From: JBOHRE01 sp050732635
GTDB lineage: Bacteria; Gemmatimonadota; Gemmatimonadetes; Longimicrobiales; RSA9
NCBI GenBank assembly: GCA_050732635.1
Contig: JBOHRE010000052.1
Span: 1-24,089 of the forward strand
Length of the DNA: 24,089 nt
Direction: 5' to 3'
The notes below the pieces were generated by a model. That model worked only from the letters and a program-made list of their open reading frames with translations, was not told the origin of the DNA and made no database searches. The position numbers and the translations under genes are program-made. The stretch's first letter is position 1. The number at the start of each line of letters is the position of its first letter. Below, in pieces: positions 12,003 to 19,859 of the stretch.

Positions 12003-13691
12003 CTAGTCGTGCTCAGGGAGGCAGCAGACGAGGCGGAAGCGGCTCTCCTCCCCGGCGTCCGCATTCGCCATCAGAAACATGATCGAGTCGCGGCCGATGA
12101 ACTCGGGAAAGGCAAGGCGCTTTGCGTCTTCGCTGCCACGGATGCGGGTGATCCCAAGCCCGTCTCGTTCGAGCACGAAGATGCCCTCCAGCTCTTTCTC
12201 GAGCCGACGTCCCACCCACAGAACACCACGTCCGTCGCGGACCACTCCGAGCGGGATCGCGAACGCTACGCGCCGAGCGTCCGGACTGAACGCGATCTTG
12301 CCTGTCTGAATGCCAAGATCGAGGATTTCGTCGCAGCCTCCATCGTCGTTCAGACGGAACAGCTTCGTGGTGGCGCTGAACTCGTCGCGTGCGGCAAGCT
12401 CACTGCCGTCTGGCGAGATGATCGGGAGCGACAAATTGTAACCCGGGCATGCGGGTACAGGCGGCCCGCTCGGTCGAACGGCCAGCGAAGCCGCATCTCT
12501 GGCGTTCTGCACACTGTAATCGCGAAAGATTGCTCGATCATACCAGCTGGTGAGCACACGGTAGACCGCGACGCCTGCCTCGGCGGCGTTGGTCGTGCTT
12601 CGGATGCCGACAGATGGATACTGGTCTGGCAAGTCCGGATCGACGAAAACCGGCTGAACCGTACTGCCGGCGCCACGGCGCGCCGCTGCGAAGACAGCCC
12701 TGGCATCAAGAAACCGCAGCCCCGACCGCTCGGGCCCGGGCGTCACCAAAAGACGTCCGTCGGGGCTCGGCACGAGGTCGACGTGACCAGGGGCCAACAT
12801 CGTGCGGCCGTCCTGGAAATCTAGAAGATAGACGCTCCGCTGCGACGCGAAGGCGATGGCGCTTCGCCCGGGTAGGCGGCGAAAGTAGGCGCCCGGACGA
12901 CGCTCGACCGGAAAGTCCTTCCACCAATAACCGACGCCGGGTGCTGGGCCGAACCCGCTGATGCTATCAGCGGCCGAGCCCGAACGGTCGGTCGACTCTG
13001 CTGCCGGAGCATGACGTGCAGATGCCAACGTCGTTTGCGCTGTGGCCCGTAGGCGGGCCTCGATCATGCCTCGATACGTCTCCGCGGTCTTGTATCCCAG
13101 GATCGCGCTGCCAACCAAGCGCCCGTCCTGGTGAACAAGGACCGCCGGATAATGTGTTGTCGCGCCGGCGAAGATCATGAGTCGAGCGAGTGAATCTCCT
13201 GCCGGCGTCCAGCGCGGCTCGATTCGGCTCGCGGCAAGGCCTGATCTCAGATCTGCGGTCAGCTCATAGAGCGAGGACGCACCGACGACCACGAGTCGGA
13301 TGCCGAGAGCAGATGTCGCAGAGGCGATCTCACGGATGCCAAGGCGAGACAACGGCATCAACGGCGACCATACGTAGAGTACACTCCTGCACATCCGACG
13401 CGGCAGGACCGACCGGGCAGAATCGGACGTCTCTTCAGCTCTCCACGACCAGGGCTCCGGTTGGGCGGTGCCGCTTCCTCGCCGGCACGCGTTGATCAGG
13501 TTGGCCGCTTCGGCAGGGCTGGTCAGAGTATCGAGCCCGGCTGGAAGCGGGCGGAGTGCCGCTACCGCGTTCTGAGCGTCCAGGCGGGCGTCGACCGGGG
13601 CGTGATTACGCCCTACCCACGCGGCCGCACCAATCGCGACGGCGATGACGAGCCCTGATCGGATCGAGATCGACGTCTTCGCTACGCTCAA
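12003..13691 (-). CDS. Membrane-anchored thioredoxin-like plus beta-propeller protein
   Basis: 562 residues. The start is TTG at 13691 with an excellent GGGGAGG site upstream. Residues 12-27 (SGLVIAVAIGAAAWVG) form a signal anchor. Residues about 100-220 look like a thioredoxin fold: VLYVWSPLMPLSRLGIREI at the active-site position, LGIRLVVVG, a cis-Pro-like HYPAVLVHQDGRLVGSAILG and a final helix. The WCxxC active site is replaced by WSPLMP, so no redox activity is expected. Residues about 250-560 contain repeated beta-strand blades, for example PSPDGRLLVTPG and ISPDGSELAAR, then FSPDARRVAFAI, typical of TolB/WD40-like propellers. The combination suggests a periplasmic scaffold or sensor. I know no named family for the whole chain. 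Confidence 0.6.
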   Translation of the reverse strand: MSVAKTSISIRSGLVIAVAIGAAAWVGRNHAPVDARLDAQNAVAALRPLPAGLDTLTSPAEAANLINACRRGSGTAQPEPWSWRAEETSDSARSVLPRRMCRSVLYVWSPLMPLSRLGIREIASATSALGIRLVVVGASSLYELTADLRSGLAASRIEPRWTPAGDSLARLMIFAGATTHYPAVLVHQDGRLVGSAILGYKTAETYRGMIEARLRATAQTTLASARHAPAAESTDRSGSAADSISGFGPAPGVGYWWKDFPVERRPGAYFRRLPGRSAIAFASQRSVYLLDFQDGRTMLAPGHVDLVPSPDGRLLVTPGPERSGLRFLDARAVFAAARRGAGSTVQPVFVDPDLPDQYPSVGIRSTTNAAEAGVAVYRVLTSWYDRAIFRDYSVQNARDAASLAVRPSGPPVPACPGYNLSLPIISPDGSELAARDEFSATTKLFRLNDDGGCDEILDLGIQTGKIAFSPDARRVAFAIPLGVVRDGRGVLWVGRRLEKELEGIFVLERDGLGITRIRGSEDAKRLAFPEFIGRDSIMFLMANADAGEESRFRLVCCLPEHD

Positions 13692-13824
13692 GAGACCTCC
13701 CCTGCCAATTCATACCCCGTGCGTACGATTGGATGGGCTTCAGGACGGCCGCACCGGCCCATGCCTCCGCATTACACCCGTTGCTGTCGGCTCGATGACC
13801 GGTCGCGGCCCAACCGCCATCGTG

Positions 13825-14004
13825 GGCCCTCGTATTTTCGGTACAACATGTACGCCGCGTCGCCGCGGAGCGAGCGTCCGGGTCACTGGCGGCGCAGGCA
13901 ACGTCCGCAGGGCGAGCGGGGCGGGAGTGGTGGTGAGGTGCCGTGGCCCAAAATAGAGCTGGGCGGCGGGGCGCTGTACAACCTGTACAGAAACCACGAC
14001 GGCG
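13825..14004. repeat. MITE-like repeat, copy B
   Basis: About 180 bp, same orientation as copy A (10648-10830) and clearly homologous along its length, for example GAGCTGGGCGGCGGGG near the right end and CGTCCGGGTCAC in the middle. The end palindromes are degenerate (GTACAACATGTAC at 13841, TGTACAACCTGTACA at 13977). It fills most of the 342-bp gap between 13692 and 14033, in which no gene is seen. Confidence 0.75.
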
Positions 14005-14033
14005 CGCGCAGGCTGGCTTGCCGGCCCCTCGGC

Positions 14034-14966
14034 TCACGGGGTCAGGTGCAGCCCGACGCCGAAGTACTGCATCTTCTCGCGGAAGAACTGGCCATAGGGC
14101 GTGGGGCCCGAGTAGGCCTCCGCGAGAATGCTCCAGATGCGGGAGGGGTGGCCGGCGGCGCCCGCGCCGGAGAACTCGAGGCCCAGCCGGCCGCTCCAGG
14201 CGGGCTTCCAGTCCTGCTCCTCGCTCGATTTCATGTCGAGGCCGCCCACCATGCGCAGCGCGCCGGCGGAGCGCAGCTCGATGCCGGCGTGCGCGACCCG
14301 CGACGCGAGATCCTCCGGCTCGCGGTTGAACAGGACCTCGCCGCCGGCGTAGACACGGAGCGGCCCTGCTTCCTGCGAGAGGATCAGCTCGAGTGACTCG
14401 AACGAGAGGTTCTCACGTTCCGGGTCCTCGGCGCGCAGCAGGAACTCGTCGCCGAGGTGCGAGCTCTGGTGGTAGAGACGCAGCCTCGTGCTGAAGCCGC
14501 CTCGACGCAGCGTGATGGGCAGAGCAACCAAGTAGTCGGCGTTGATCAGGTCGAGCGTCGCCACGCCGAGGTCGAACTGTGCGAATACGGCGGCCTCGAG
14601 GTCGAGCTGCACACCATCGATCCCGCCGGAGCGCAGCAGGCCGATGCGGTCGCCGATCCCGATCGCGCCAATCGTGACCTCTTCGTCCACATCATCCACC
14701 GCCGACTCGACGCTGCCACGGAGCAGGCTGAGGAACGAGCGCGGCTGCTTCGGGTCGGCGAGTAGCGGGCAGAAGATCGCGTCGTCCGGAAACGCGATGG
14801 CGCCCTCCGCCTCGTCGGCATGCACGCCGGGCAGGCAGCGGGTTGCTCCGAGAATGGTCTGACCGAACGCAGTAGACGGCAGGAGCGCCGCCGCCATCAC
14901 GAGGAGGAGCAACGGCGGCGGCGTCACGAGCCGCCGAGGATCGCAGGACACGATGGCCGAGATCAT
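14034..14966 (-). CDS. DUF1207 family exported protein
   Basis: 310 residues from the ATG at 14966, preceded by CGGAGG; the frame is open further upstream across the MFS gene, but that part is a shadow. The N-terminus has a signal peptide (PPPLLLLVMAAALLPSTAFG, cleavage near residue 36). Typical DUF1207 features follow: FPDDAIFCPLLADPKQPR, IGDRIGLLRS, FDLINADYLVALPI, RLYHQSSHLGDEFLLR, GGEVLFNREP and the final GQFFREKMQYFGVGLHL. The family is predicted to be an outer-membrane beta-barrel-like protein of unknown function. It is the third gene of an operon with the AhpD-like selenoprotein and the MFS transporter, so it may act as an outer-membrane component for sugar handling; this is inference. 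Confidence 0.8.
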   Translation of the reverse strand: MISAIVSCDPRRLVTPPPLLLLVMAAALLPSTAFGQTILGATRCLPGVHADEAEGAIAFPDDAIFCPLLADPKQPRSFLSLLRGSVESAVDDVDEEVTIGAIGIGDRIGLLRSGGIDGVQLDLEAAVFAQFDLGVATLDLINADYLVALPITLRRGGFSTRLRLYHQSSHLGDEFLLRAEDPERENLSFESLELILSQEAGPLRVYAGGEVLFNREPEDLASRVAHAGIELRSAGALRMVGGLDMKSSEEQDWKPAWSGRLGLEFSGAGAAGHPSRIWSILAEAYSGPTPYGQFFREKMQYFGVGLHLTP

Positions 14967-15019
14967 GTGTGCCTCCGAACCTGGGCAGGGAGCGACAGGC
15001 CGGGACGGGACGCGCCGGC

Positions 15020-16432
15020 TCATTCCTGGTCGATCAGGCCGCTGCTCGGGACCGGCTGCACGGACGGCTGGACGAGCAGCGCTTCCTCCGCGTCGGCGCG
15101 GATCACGTCGCGTTCGGGAACGTCGCGTTCGCCGACGTCGTCCACCAGTGCGACGGAGCCGGCCGCGACGAGCAGGCACACGCCGCCGAGCATCACGATG
15201 TACAGCGGCGCATCTGGATTGTTCTCGCCGAAGATCAGGCGGATCAGCGGCCCGAAGCCGAGCGCCGCGACGATCTCGGGGATGACGATGAAGAAATTGA
15301 ACACACCCATGTAGACGCCCATGCGCGCAGCCGGCACCGCCGTGGACAGGATGCAGTAGGGCATGGACAGGATCGATGCCCACGCGATGCCGACGCCGAC
15401 CATGCTGAGCAGGAGCAGGTATTGGTCCTGGATCAGCTGAACCGAGAGCAGCCCACCGGCGCCGCAAATGAGCGCGCCGGCGTGCACCGCCTTGCGGCTC
15501 GTGGCCGCTGCGAGCCGGGGTAGCGCGAGAGCCACGACGAAACAGGTGATCGAGTAGAACGCGAACGCGAACCCGCCCCATTCGATGCCCTGTGTGTACA
15601 GCGCGGATTGCGGGTCCGTCGCGCCGAAGACGTGGCGCGCCACCGCCGGCACGAAGAACAGCCACATGCAGAAGAGGCCGAGCCAGGTGAAGACCTGGAC
15701 GACGGCGAGCTGCCGCATGGTCGGCGGCATGTCGCGAATGGCGGAACCGATCTCGCGGAAGATGTTGCCAACGCCACGGCGCGCGCGCTGCTCGCGCTTC
15801 CAGGCAGCCATGTCCTCCGGCGGGTGCTCACGCGTCGTCACCACCGTCCACAGAACAGCGAGCAGGAAGACCAGCGCGCCGATCTGGAAGGAGTACTTCA
15901 CCGACAGTGGGATGCCGCTTTGCGTGCTGCCCTCGACGCCCAGCCAGCTGAGCAGGAAGGGCAGTGCATTCGCCAGGCTCGCACCGATGCCGATGAAGAA
16001 CGACTGCATCACGAAGCCGACCGTGCGCTGGCTCGCGTCGAGCTTGTCCGCGACGAACGCGCGGAACGGCTCCATGGACACGTTGATGGAGGCGTCCAGC
16101 ACCCAGAGCAGCCCGGCGGCCATCCACAACGCGCTGGACGTGGGCATGAAGAACAGCGCGATCGAGGAGAAGATCGCGCCGAAGAGAAAGTAGGGCCGAC
16201 GTCGTCCGAGCCGGCCCCAGGTGCCGTCGCTGAGCGCGCCGACGATCGGCTGCACGAGCAGCCCGGTCACCGGCGCGGCCAACCAGAGCAGCGGCACCTC
16301 GTCGGGGCGCGCGCCGAGCCGCTCGTAGACCGCCGACATGTTGGCGAGCTGCAGCCCCCAGCCGAACTGGATGCCGAGGAAGCCGAAGCTCATGTTGAAC
16401 ATCTGCCAGAAGCTCAGGCGTGGCTTCTCCAT
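15020..16432 (-). CDS. MFS sugar transporter, SLC45/GPH-like
   Basis: 470 residues from the ATG at 16432. Twelve hydrophobic segments are visible. The start RLSFWQMFNMSFGFLGIQFG and the following NMSAVYERLG, then LWLAAPVTGLLVQPIVGALS and the loop-2/3 motif GRLGRRRPYF, are characteristic of SLC45-like sucrose/maltose transporters and the related GPH group. The substrate is probably a disaccharide such as maltose, sucrose or trehalose, taken up with a cation; specificity cannot be read from the sequence. The C-terminal 40 residues are a charged cytoplasmic tail. It lies 44 bp downstream of an AhpD-like selenoprotein gene and 53 bp upstream of a DUF1207 gene, and a secreted GH13 enzyme is divergently encoded nearby. 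Confidence 0.85.
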   Translation of the reverse strand: MEKPRLSFWQMFNMSFGFLGIQFGWGLQLANMSAVYERLGARPDEVPLLWLAAPVTGLLVQPIVGALSDGTWGRLGRRRPYFLFGAIFSSIALFFMPTSSALWMAAGLLWVLDASINVSMEPFRAFVADKLDASQRTVGFVMQSFFIGIGASLANALPFLLSWLGVEGSTQSGIPLSVKYSFQIGALVFLLAVLWTVVTTREHPPEDMAAWKREQRARRGVGNIFREIGSAIRDMPPTMRQLAVVQVFTWLGLFCMWLFFVPAVARHVFGATDPQSALYTQGIEWGGFAFAFYSITCFVVALALPRLAAATSRKAVHAGALICGAGGLLSVQLIQDQYLLLLSMVGVGIAWASILSMPYCILSTAVPAARMGVYMGVFNFFIVIPEIVAALGFGPLIRLIFGENNPDAPLYIVMLGGVCLLVAAGSVALVDDVGERDVPERDVIRADAEEALLVQPSVQPVPSSGLIDQE

Positions 16433-16476
16433 CGCGGCAATCCTCGGTGTTGGCCCGGAGCGCTCGACGCCGGTGT

Positions 16477-17091
16477 CTACCCTGCCGACCCGGCGGGGGC
16501 GGGCACATAGCCCCGTGTGGCCAGGCGTTCGCCCGACGCCTCGTAGGCCGCGGCCGGCATGTCACCAACGCCTGTGGCGTCGATCCACTTGTTGAAGAAG
16601 TTGAACAGGGCGCAGACGGTGATCGCGTCATAGAGCGCTTCCTCGCTCCAGCCTGCCGTCAGCGCGGCCTGAACATCGTCGGCCTGGAGGCGAGCGGAGT
16701 CCGCATTCATCTTCTCGATGAAGGCGAACAGCGCCTTGTCCTGTGCGCTGATCGGCGCCGTGCGGAAGTCCTCGAGGACGGCGTCCACCAGCTCCCGATC
16801 ATCGAGCAGCTTCGCCGCGACCGCGGCGTGCGACCCGATTCAGAAGACGCACTCGTTGCGCCGCGAGGTGAAGGCCGCGATCAGCTCGCGCAGCCCCGGC
16901 GACAGCGGCGATGGCCCGCGCATCACGCCCTGTGAGAATGCCGAGAGGTGCTCCGTGCGATCCGGCTTGTAGGCGAACAGGTGCATGATCTGCGGCACGG
17001 CCAGGCCGGCAGCACGCATGCCGGCGATGGCGCCGGCGTAGGCGCCCTGCGGCGGCGCGTGCTCGACTTCCGGAAGGAACATGGGCTTCAT
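16477..17091 (-). CDS. AhpD-like selenoprotein (CxxU), copy 1
   Basis: 204 residues if the in-frame TGA at 16842-16840 is read as selenocysteine (residue 84). The start is ATG at 17091. The AhpD catalytic pattern E-x11-C-x-x-C-x3-H is complete with U in place of the second Cys: E69, C81-V-F-U84, H88. The fold continues uninterrupted after the TGA through a second helical part (AVLEDFRTAPISAQDKALFA, then LYDAITVCALFNFFNKWIDA), typical of the carboxymuconolactone decarboxylase/AhpD family of peroxidase-related enzymes. A hairpin suited as bacterial SECIS follows the TGA. Sec at the attacking position would raise peroxide or disulfide reactivity. Ordinary gene calling splits it into two ORFs. 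It is the first gene of the operon with the MFS transporter and DUF1207 protein. Confidence 0.85.
16813..16842 (-). promoter_or_regulatory. Bacterial SECIS-like hairpin, copy 1
   Basis: The TGA codon is at 16842-16840. Twelve bases after the TGA a perfect 6-bp stem starts: CGCCGC (16828-16823), loop GGUC (16822-16819), GCGGCG (16818-16813). A G opens the apical loop 18 nt after the UGA, as in the bacterial SECIS model. An outer AUCG/CGAU pairing may extend it. The copy 2 gene has the same arrangement. Confidence 0.75.
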
Positions 17092-17094
17092 GGA

Positions 17095-17122
17095 TTCACC
17101 GAGGATCGAGGGTGGGTACAAT
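17095..17122 (+). promoter_or_regulatory. Putative promoter of the GH13 gene
   Basis: TTCACC (17095-17100), 16-nt spacer, TACAAT (17117-17122), in the AT-rich island 17115-17139 of the divergent gap 17092-17269. The same island probably also serves the opposite strand (TATATT at 17134-17129) for the selenoprotein operon. Confidence 0.35.
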
Positions 17123-17190
17123 AATCTGAATATAGCAAAGGTGGCGCGCTGGCAGCACGCCCCGGGTCCTTGCGACACCAGGTTCTTGCC

Positions 17191-17250
17191 CGTGACCGGC
17201 CGGCTCTGCTACGGTTCTGCCGTTCTACCTCCTCACCGTGACCGGCCGGC
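17191..17250 (+). repeat. Pair of 14-bp direct repeats in the GH13 leader
   Basis: CGTGACCGGCCGGC occurs exactly at 17191-17204 and 17237-17250, 46 bp apart, with a palindromic CCGGCCGG core. It lies between the putative promoter and the GTG start, so it may be a pair of regulator-binding sites or act in the leader RNA. Confidence 0.6.
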
Positions 17251-17269
17251 CAGCCTTCCGAAGGCAATC

Positions 17270-18892
17270 GTGAACCGCATCTCGGTCTCATCGCTGGTGG
17301 TGCTCGTGGCAATCTCCAGTCCCTCATCGGCACAACAGGCAGCCGACGCTAATTGGAAGCAAGGCGCCGTCTGCTACGAGATCTTCGTGCGCTCGTTCTA
17401 CGACAGTGATGGCGACGGTGTCGGCGACCTCAACGGGCTCATCGAGAAGCTCGACTATGTGAACGACGGCAACGCCGACACACAGCGCGACCTCGGCGCA
17501 CGCTGCATCTGGCTCATGCCGATCGCACCCTCGCCGAGTTATCACGGCTATGACGTCACCGATTATTACCGTGTGAATCCGGAATACGGCAGCAACCAGG
17601 ATTTCAAGCGGCTCATCGACGAGGCGCACCGGCGAGGCATTCGCGTGCTCATCGACATGGTGTTGAACCACTCCTCGAGCGAGCACCCGTTCTTCAAGCA
17701 CGCGCTGCTGTACCCGGATTCGCCCTTCCGGGAGTGGTACATCTGGCTTCCGGAGCACCCCGGCGTCAGGAATCCCTGGGGCGGCGACAACTGGCACCGC
17801 TCACCCGTGCGGGACGAATACTACTACGGCTTCTTTTGGAGCGGCATGCCGGACCTGAACGTCGAATCACCGGCGGTCCGCGAGGAGACGAAGCGGATCG
17901 CGACCTTCTGGCTCCAGGAGCTGGGCGCCGACGGCTTCCGGCTCGACGCCATCAAGCACCTCGTGGAGGCGGAAAACGGCAGAGTGGTCGAGCACCTGCC
18001 GGCAACGCACGACTTCCTGCGGGATTACGCCGCGCACATTCGGCGCGTTGCGCCACACGCATTCACGATCGGTGAGGTCTGGGACAGCATCGGTGCGATG
18101 CTGCCGTACTATCCGGACCAGCTCGATGCGCATTTCGCGTTCGAGGCCTCCGACGCGATCCTGCAGGCGGTCAACACCGGCTCGGCGGAGCGGCTCCTGC
18201 TCCCGTTCCTGCGGCTGCAGCGCGAGCTGCCCGCCGACCGCTGGTCGCCGTTCCTGCGCAACCATGATCAGACGCGCACGCTGACCCAGCTCGGGGGCGA
18301 CGTCGCCCGCGCCAGGCTTGCCGCCATACTCCTGCTCACGCTGCCGGGTCTGCCCTTCGTCTACTACGGCGAGGAGCTCGGCATGAGCGGTGACAAGCCG
18401 GATCCGCGGCTGCGCACGCCCATGCACTGGCGCAAAGGTCCGGCGGCGGGCTTCACCACCGGCGTGCCGTGGGAGCCGCTGCAGCCGGATTCGCTCACCG
18501 CAAATGTAGAGGCGCAGGACACCGATCCCGCGTCGCTGCTGAACCTGTATCGGCGGCTGATCCATCTGCGCGGGGAGAACCGGGCGCTCGGGTCCGGTGA
18601 GTTGCTGCCGCTCAGCGCCAGCAGCGACGCCGTGGCGGCGTACCTGCGGCGCGACGGCGATCGGGCCGTACTGGTCGTCGCGAATCTGAGCGCGGCGCCG
18701 CAGCCGGCCGTGAGGCTCTCCGCAACCGCGCCCGTGTTGCCTGCGGGACGCTACACACCGGGCGGCCTGCTCGGAGGCCCGGACGCTGCGCCACTGCACG
18801 TTGCAAACGACGGCCGGCTCGAGGATTACGTGCCGCTACACTCGCTCGCGCCGCTGGCGAGCCACCTCTTCGAGGTCCGCGCCAGCCGGTAA
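17270..18892 (+). CDS. Secreted GH13 alpha-amylase/alpha-glucosidase family enzyme
   Basis: 540 residues from the GTG at 17270 (CGAAGGCA upstream). The frame is open further upstream, but this start places a clean signal peptide first (VSSLVVLVAISSPSSA, cleavage near AQQ at 21-23). GH13 landmarks: DSDGDGVGDLNG (45-56), region I DMVLNHS (129-135), nucleophile D226 in GFRLDAIKH, acid/base E269 in GEVWD, and region IV NHD (331-333). A C-terminal beta domain follows (VAAYLRRDGDRAVLVVANLS). The enzyme cleaves or rearranges alpha-glucosidic bonds in the periplasm. The YHGYDVTDYY and EEHP-like signature segments fit the branch of oligosaccharide-active amylases near trehalose synthases; the exact specificity is open. 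It is divergent from the selenoprotein/MFS operon and convergent with the trehalase operon. Confidence 0.9.
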   Translation: MNRISVSSLVVLVAISSPSSAQQAADANWKQGAVCYEIFVRSFYDSDGDGVGDLNGLIEKLDYVNDGNADTQRDLGARCIWLMPIAPSPSYHGYDVTDYYRVNPEYGSNQDFKRLIDEAHRRGIRVLIDMVLNHSSSEHPFFKHALLYPDSPFREWYIWLPEHPGVRNPWGGDNWHRSPVRDEYYYGFFWSGMPDLNVESPAVREETKRIATFWLQELGADGFRLDAIKHLVEAENGRVVEHLPATHDFLRDYAAHIRRVAPHAFTIGEVWDSIGAMLPYYPDQLDAHFAFEASDAILQAVNTGSAERLLLPFLRLQRELPADRWSPFLRNHDQTRTLTQLGGDVARARLAAILLLTLPGLPFVYYGEELGMSGDKPDPRLRTPMHWRKGPAAGFTTGVPWEPLQPDSLTANVEAQDTDPASLLNLYRRLIHLRGENRALGSGELLPLSASSDAVAAYLRRDGDRAVLVVANLSAAPQPAVRLSATAPVLPAGRYTPGGLLGGPDAAPLHVANDGRLEDYVPLHSLAPLASHLFEVRASR

Positions 18893-18926
18893 CTCAACAA
18901 GGTCGGCTGGCCCCGGGCGCGGCCGC

Positions 18927-19511
18927 TCAGACGTAGCCGCGGCGGAGCAGCATCCGTGCGCCCTGGTCGAATCCCTCGCGGGAGGGGATGTCGAAGTCCA
19001 GCGTGTCGGCGATGCGGTCGTAGATGTTGAACAGCGCGGCGACGTGGATCGCGTCTTCGATCGCGTCGTCGCTCAGACCGACGGCGCGCAGCGGTATCAT
19101 GTCCGACGCCGTGACGCTGGTCGGCTCGAGCGTGAGCTTCTCGAGAAGTCCGAGCATCGCGCGCAGCCGCTGGCTGACGGCCGCGGTCCGCCAATCATCC
19201 AGCACGCTCTGGACGAGCTTCTGATCCTGCAGGGCCATCGACGCGACCGCGCCGTGAGCCTTCGTTCAGAAGCGACAGCGGTTCAAGTCGGAGACGAAGG
19301 CGGCGAACAGCTCGCGTTCGCCCACGCTCCAGTCCGATGGCCCACGCATCACCGCCTGCGTCCACACGCTGATCGGGCGGCCAAAGAATTCCGGCCGGTA
19401 GAACAGTGTGCGGATGATATCGACCACTCGCCTGCGCGTGACCGGGCGGATGACGCCCAGCTTGAGCTTTTCCGGCAGCCGATGCCCGCGCTCTACGACG
19501 GCCAGTCGCAT
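18927..19511 (-). CDS. AhpD-like selenoprotein (CxxU), copy 2
   Basis: 194 residues if the in-frame TGA at 19268-19266 is read as selenocysteine (residue 82). The ATG at 19511 overlaps the stop of the upstream gene (TGATG). The catalytic pattern is again complete: E67, C79-R-F-U82, H86 (E-x11-C-x-x-U-x3-H). The pre-TGA part contains VMRGPSDWSVGERELFAAF and the post-TGA part VLDDWRTAAVSQRLRAMLGL and IEDAIHVAALFNIYDRIADT. Both halves parallel copy 1 (VMRGPSPLSPGLRELIAAF; VCALFNFFNKWIDA), so the TGA lies at the same homologous site in two diverged paralogues. It is the last gene of the symporter-trehalase-AhpD operon. A redox or peroxide role is inferred from the family. Confidence 0.85.
19239..19268 (-). 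promoter_or_regulatory. Bacterial SECIS-like hairpin, copy 2
   Basis: The TGA is at 19268-19266. Twelve bases later CGGCGC (19254-19249), loop GGUC (19248-19245) and GCGUCG (19244-19239) form a 6-bp stem with one G-U pair. Spacing and loop are identical to copy 1; the C-G to G-U change preserves pairing, as expected for a selected RNA structure. Confidence 0.75.
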
Positions 19512-19840
19512 CAGAGATCTCCTTTCAGCGCGGCCAGGCCACGCTCCAGACGCCCCAGCCCCGCACCCAGCGCAGCCGTTGCGGCGATCTCGAAAATCGC
19601 ATCCTCGGAGTAGCCGGCTCGCCGCAGCGCCTCGATATCCTGTTCGGTGACGCGATACGCATGAAGCGCGACCTGGTCCACGAACCGCGTGAGAGGATCC
19701 GGCACGGCGGTCTCCGGCGCGGCGCGTCCGCCCAGACTGGCTGCGCGGGCCTCGACCGCCTCGCGTAGCTGCGCGTCGGTCGCACCCGGCCCGGTCAGCG
19801 CCGCCTCCCGGAGCCGGCGGATCAGCTCCGCGTGCCTCAT
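19511..19840 (-). CDS. AhpD-fold (CMD-like) protein without catalytic cysteines
   Basis: 109 residues from the ATG at 19840, 19 bp after the trehalase stop and overlapping the next gene by one base (TGATG). Residues 55-105 (VALHAYRVTEQDIEALRRAG, then YSEDAIFEIAATAALGAGLG) match the helical end of carboxymuconolactone decarboxylase-like proteins. The CxxC segment is absent: position LHAYRVT holds no Cys. It may be a structural subunit forming a hetero-oligomer with the downstream selenoprotein, since AhpD-fold proteins work as oligomers. The partner idea rests only on coupling and fold. Confidence 0.7.
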   Translation of the reverse strand: MRHAELIRRLREAALTGPGATDAQLREAVEARAASLGGRAAPETAVPDPLTRFVDQVALHAYRVTEQDIEALRRAGYSEDAIFEIAATAALGAGLGRLERGLAALKGDL

Positions 19841-19859
19841 GGCCTGTCTCCTCGATGAA

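Noticed and set aside
14967..15665. N-terminal extension of the DUF1207 gene (frame open to 15665)
   Set aside because: The extension is an Arg-rich antiparallel-frame shadow of the MFS gene; a signal peptide and a good ribosome-binding site support the ATG at 14966.
16840..17178. The TGA in the AhpD-like gene as a pseudogene or sequencing error
   Set aside because: The same codon is TGA at the same catalytic position in a second diverged copy (19266), with a matching SECIS-like hairpin in both.
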